A stretch of 5,260 nt of DNA from the NCBI GenBank assembly GCA_943914745.1, contig CALUDF010000235.1, positions 1 through 5,260 of the forward strand, given 5' to 3'. Position 1 is the stretch's first letter. Every line of letters begins with the position of its first letter. Below, piece after piece: positions 4,220 to 5,260 of the stretch. The notes below the pieces were generated by a model, which saw only the letters and a list, made by a program, of their open reading frames with translations, was not told where the DNA came from and made no database searches. A program made the translations under genes and the position numbers. Source of the stretch: an uncultured Bacteriovorax sp. (GTDB lineage Bacteria > Bdellovibrionota > Bacteriovoracia > Bacteriovoracales > Bacteriovoracaceae).

Positions 4220-5260
4220 ATGCCATCAATTATCACCGTCAACGGTGTGTCCTTTGAATTACCAAACGGTCGCACCCTATTTAACAACATTAGTTTTTCT
4301 CTTAACTCAAAAATGACCGCCCTTGTTGGGCCTAATGGGGTTGGTAAGACCTGTCTTGCTAAACTTATTGTGGGTGATTTTTCACCTACAATCGGCACAG
4401 TTCGCAAGAGCGGAGCCGTTGCCTTTTTCTCTCAACGAGAAATAGCAAAAGCCATTACGGTAGAGGACTATTTAGCCCCTCGTTATTCGTGGTCAGTTCT
4501 TGGTGAAAAACTCCTTACAGGAATTGACCGAGCCATCTTATGTTCAAATTTAAGTGGTGGCCAGTGGATGCGAGTAAGACTTGCCTCAACAATAGATGAC
4601 CAATTTCTTATTCTTGACGAGCCAACAAATGATTTAGACCGAGAGGCAAAATCAATTTTACGAAACTTTCTTGGCGAATATCAGCATGGTGTCCTTTTGA
4701 TTTCTCACGATAGAGAGTTTTTAGCACTTTGTGATGATGTGCTGGAACTCTCTAATCAGGGGTTAGAGAAATACGGCGGAGGCTGGCAGTCTTATGAAGA
4801 CGAAAAAGAACGAGAACGAAACCAGTCAGTGAACGAACTTGATAGGGCTAAACGAGAGCGAGACAAGACAAAGGCCGAGCGAACTATTCAAATTGAAAGG
4901 CAAGAAAAGCGAAATCGTCAGGGTAAAAAATCCGCAGAAAAAGGCGGTATGCCAAAAATTTTAATTGGAGCAAGAAAACGAAAAGCACAGGCCACCACGG
5001 GCAAAGTGGATGCCTCAACAATGGAGAGGGCAAATACAAAAGTCAAAGAGGCTTACGAGGCATTTAGCAAAATTAAAATTGACCCGATTATGTATGCCGA
5101 TTTAAACGGGGTTGAAATTCCAAGTCAAAAATTGGTTGCCGAGGCAAAGGACTATAATGTGTTCTTTGATAGATGGTTATACGAAAATGACCTTAATTTT
5201 TCTTGGAGAGGCAATGTTCGTTTGGCAATTAAAGGAGCGAACGGTTCTGGGAAAACTACT
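4220..5260 (+). CDS. ABC-F family ATPase (3' end cut by the window)
   Basis: This encodes 347 residues of an estimated 500-550. It is a soluble protein with two ATPase domains and no membrane segment. Domain 1 has Walker A GPNGVGKT (37-44), Q-loop Gln72, signature LSGGQ (111-115), Walker B FLILDEPTNDLD (129-140; catalytic Glu134) and H-switch His163. A long, Lys/Arg/Glu-rich linker follows (about 190-290), probably a coiled-coil hairpin, with MPKILIGARKRKA at 244-256. Domain 2 begins with Walker A GANGSGKT (339-346). This layout defines ABC-F proteins, which bind the ribosomal E site and act as translation factors or protect against ribosome-targeting antibiotics. Walker A to signature is only about 67 residues, so the arm insertion seen in EttA-type proteins is absent. 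The linker resembles, from memory, a proteobacterial ABC-F group of uncertain function; resistance is not shown. Start: AGGGG (4206-4210), nine bases ahead of the ATG. Confidence 0.93.
   Translation, partial: MPSIITVNGVSFELPNGRTLFNNISFSLNSKMTALVGPNGVGKTCLAKLIVGDFSPTIGTVRKSGAVAFFSQREIAKAITVEDYLAPRYSWSVLGEKLLTGIDRAILCSNLSGGQWMRVRLASTIDDQFLILDEPTNDLDREAKSILRNFLGEYQHGVLLISHDREFLALCDDVLELSNQGLEKYGGGWQSYEDEKERERNQSVNELDRAKRERDKTKAERTIQIERQEKRNRQGKKSAEKGGMPKILIGARKRKAQATTGKVDASTMERANTKVKEAYEAFSKIKIDPIMYADLNGVEIPSQKLVAEAKDYNVFFDRWLYENDLNFSWRGNVRLAIKGANGSGKTT

Larger units (their letters stand above)
2030..5260. mobile_element. ssrA-integrated genomic island or phage-like element (one end only)
   Basis: The element contains a candidate att site in ssrA, repeated arm-like motifs, an XRE regulator, a complete tyrosine recombinase and an ABC-F ATPase as first cargo gene. 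All genes point away from the att site on the plus strand, whereas both intact protein genes on the host side are on the minus strand. Arginine codons differ as well: about half of those in the ABC-F gene are CGA (12 of 25 by hand count), against roughly 2 of 10 in the SDR gene. No phage structural, relaxase or conjugation gene is visible, so the class (prophage, integrative and mobilizable element, or island) is open. The far end is not in the window. Confidence 0.65.

Noticed and set aside
4192..4257. A 21-residue frame (starting Met-Arg-Ala-Val) overlapping the ABC-F start in another frame
   Set aside because: There is only a poor AAAGAA upstream, and the frame would cross the ABC-F start; it is less likely than the 4142 frame as a leader ORF. 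The shared Met-Arg-Ala with that frame is probably coincidence.
2030..5260. CRISPR array, toxin-antitoxin pair or restriction system within the element
   Set aside because: The only repeats have three copies with unequal spacing, and no cas, toxin or methylase motif is present. Such cargo could lie beyond 5260 but is not visible here.

Overview
The window looks like a bacterial chromosome junction. A host segment (about 1-2057) ends in the tmRNA gene ssrA. An integrative element (about 2030/2057 to beyond 5260) begins at the tmRNA 3' end. The host is probably Gram-negative: it has a small Sec-exported protein with a classical signal peptide and strong GGAGG/AGGAG ribosome binding sites. Base composition is moderate to low in GC. 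The tmRNA tag ends in the usual YALAA. A Bdellovibrio-like or other deltaproteobacterial-type host would fit, but this is only an impression and the window does not prove it.

Host side. Two genes lie on the minus strand: a short-chain dehydrogenase/reductase (564-1292) and, downstream of it, a small exported protein of unknown function (35-460). Both have good Shine-Dalgarno sites. The 104-base gap between them holds an inverted repeat and a candidate promoter flanked by short direct repeats. The 394 bases between the SDR gene and ssrA hold no intact gene. They do contain two coding-like minus-strand fragments in different frames (1367-1674), read here as a decayed gene. The tmRNA (1687-2057) is complete: the acceptor stem, the T-arm, the resume codon, a 12-codon tag reading frame and an encoded CCA end can all be seen.

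Element side. Immediately beyond the tmRNA come a long GC-rich hairpin and three copies of ATTACAAAAATWTC. These are candidate arm sites for the integrase. They are followed by an XRE-type regulator (2318-2668), whose start lies so close to its putative -10 box that the mRNA may be leaderless, and by a 420-residue tyrosine recombinase with all catalytic residues (2767-4029). This is the usual layout of an island or phage-like element inserted into ssrA. The other attachment site is outside the window.

Cargo. The first cargo gene is an ABC-F ATPase (4220-beyond 5260, cut by the window end). ABC-F proteins act on the ribosome, as translation factors or as antibiotic target-protection factors. 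Its 190-base leader is strongly structured. A hairpin is followed by a three-codon upstream reading frame (Met-Arg-Ala-stop) whose stop codon lies in the left arm of an 11-bp stem. The right arm of that stem covers the ABC-F ribosome binding site and runs up to its AUG. This is the expected geometry for ribosome-mediated translational attenuation and is the most interesting feature of the window. The idea rests on sequence complementarity alone.
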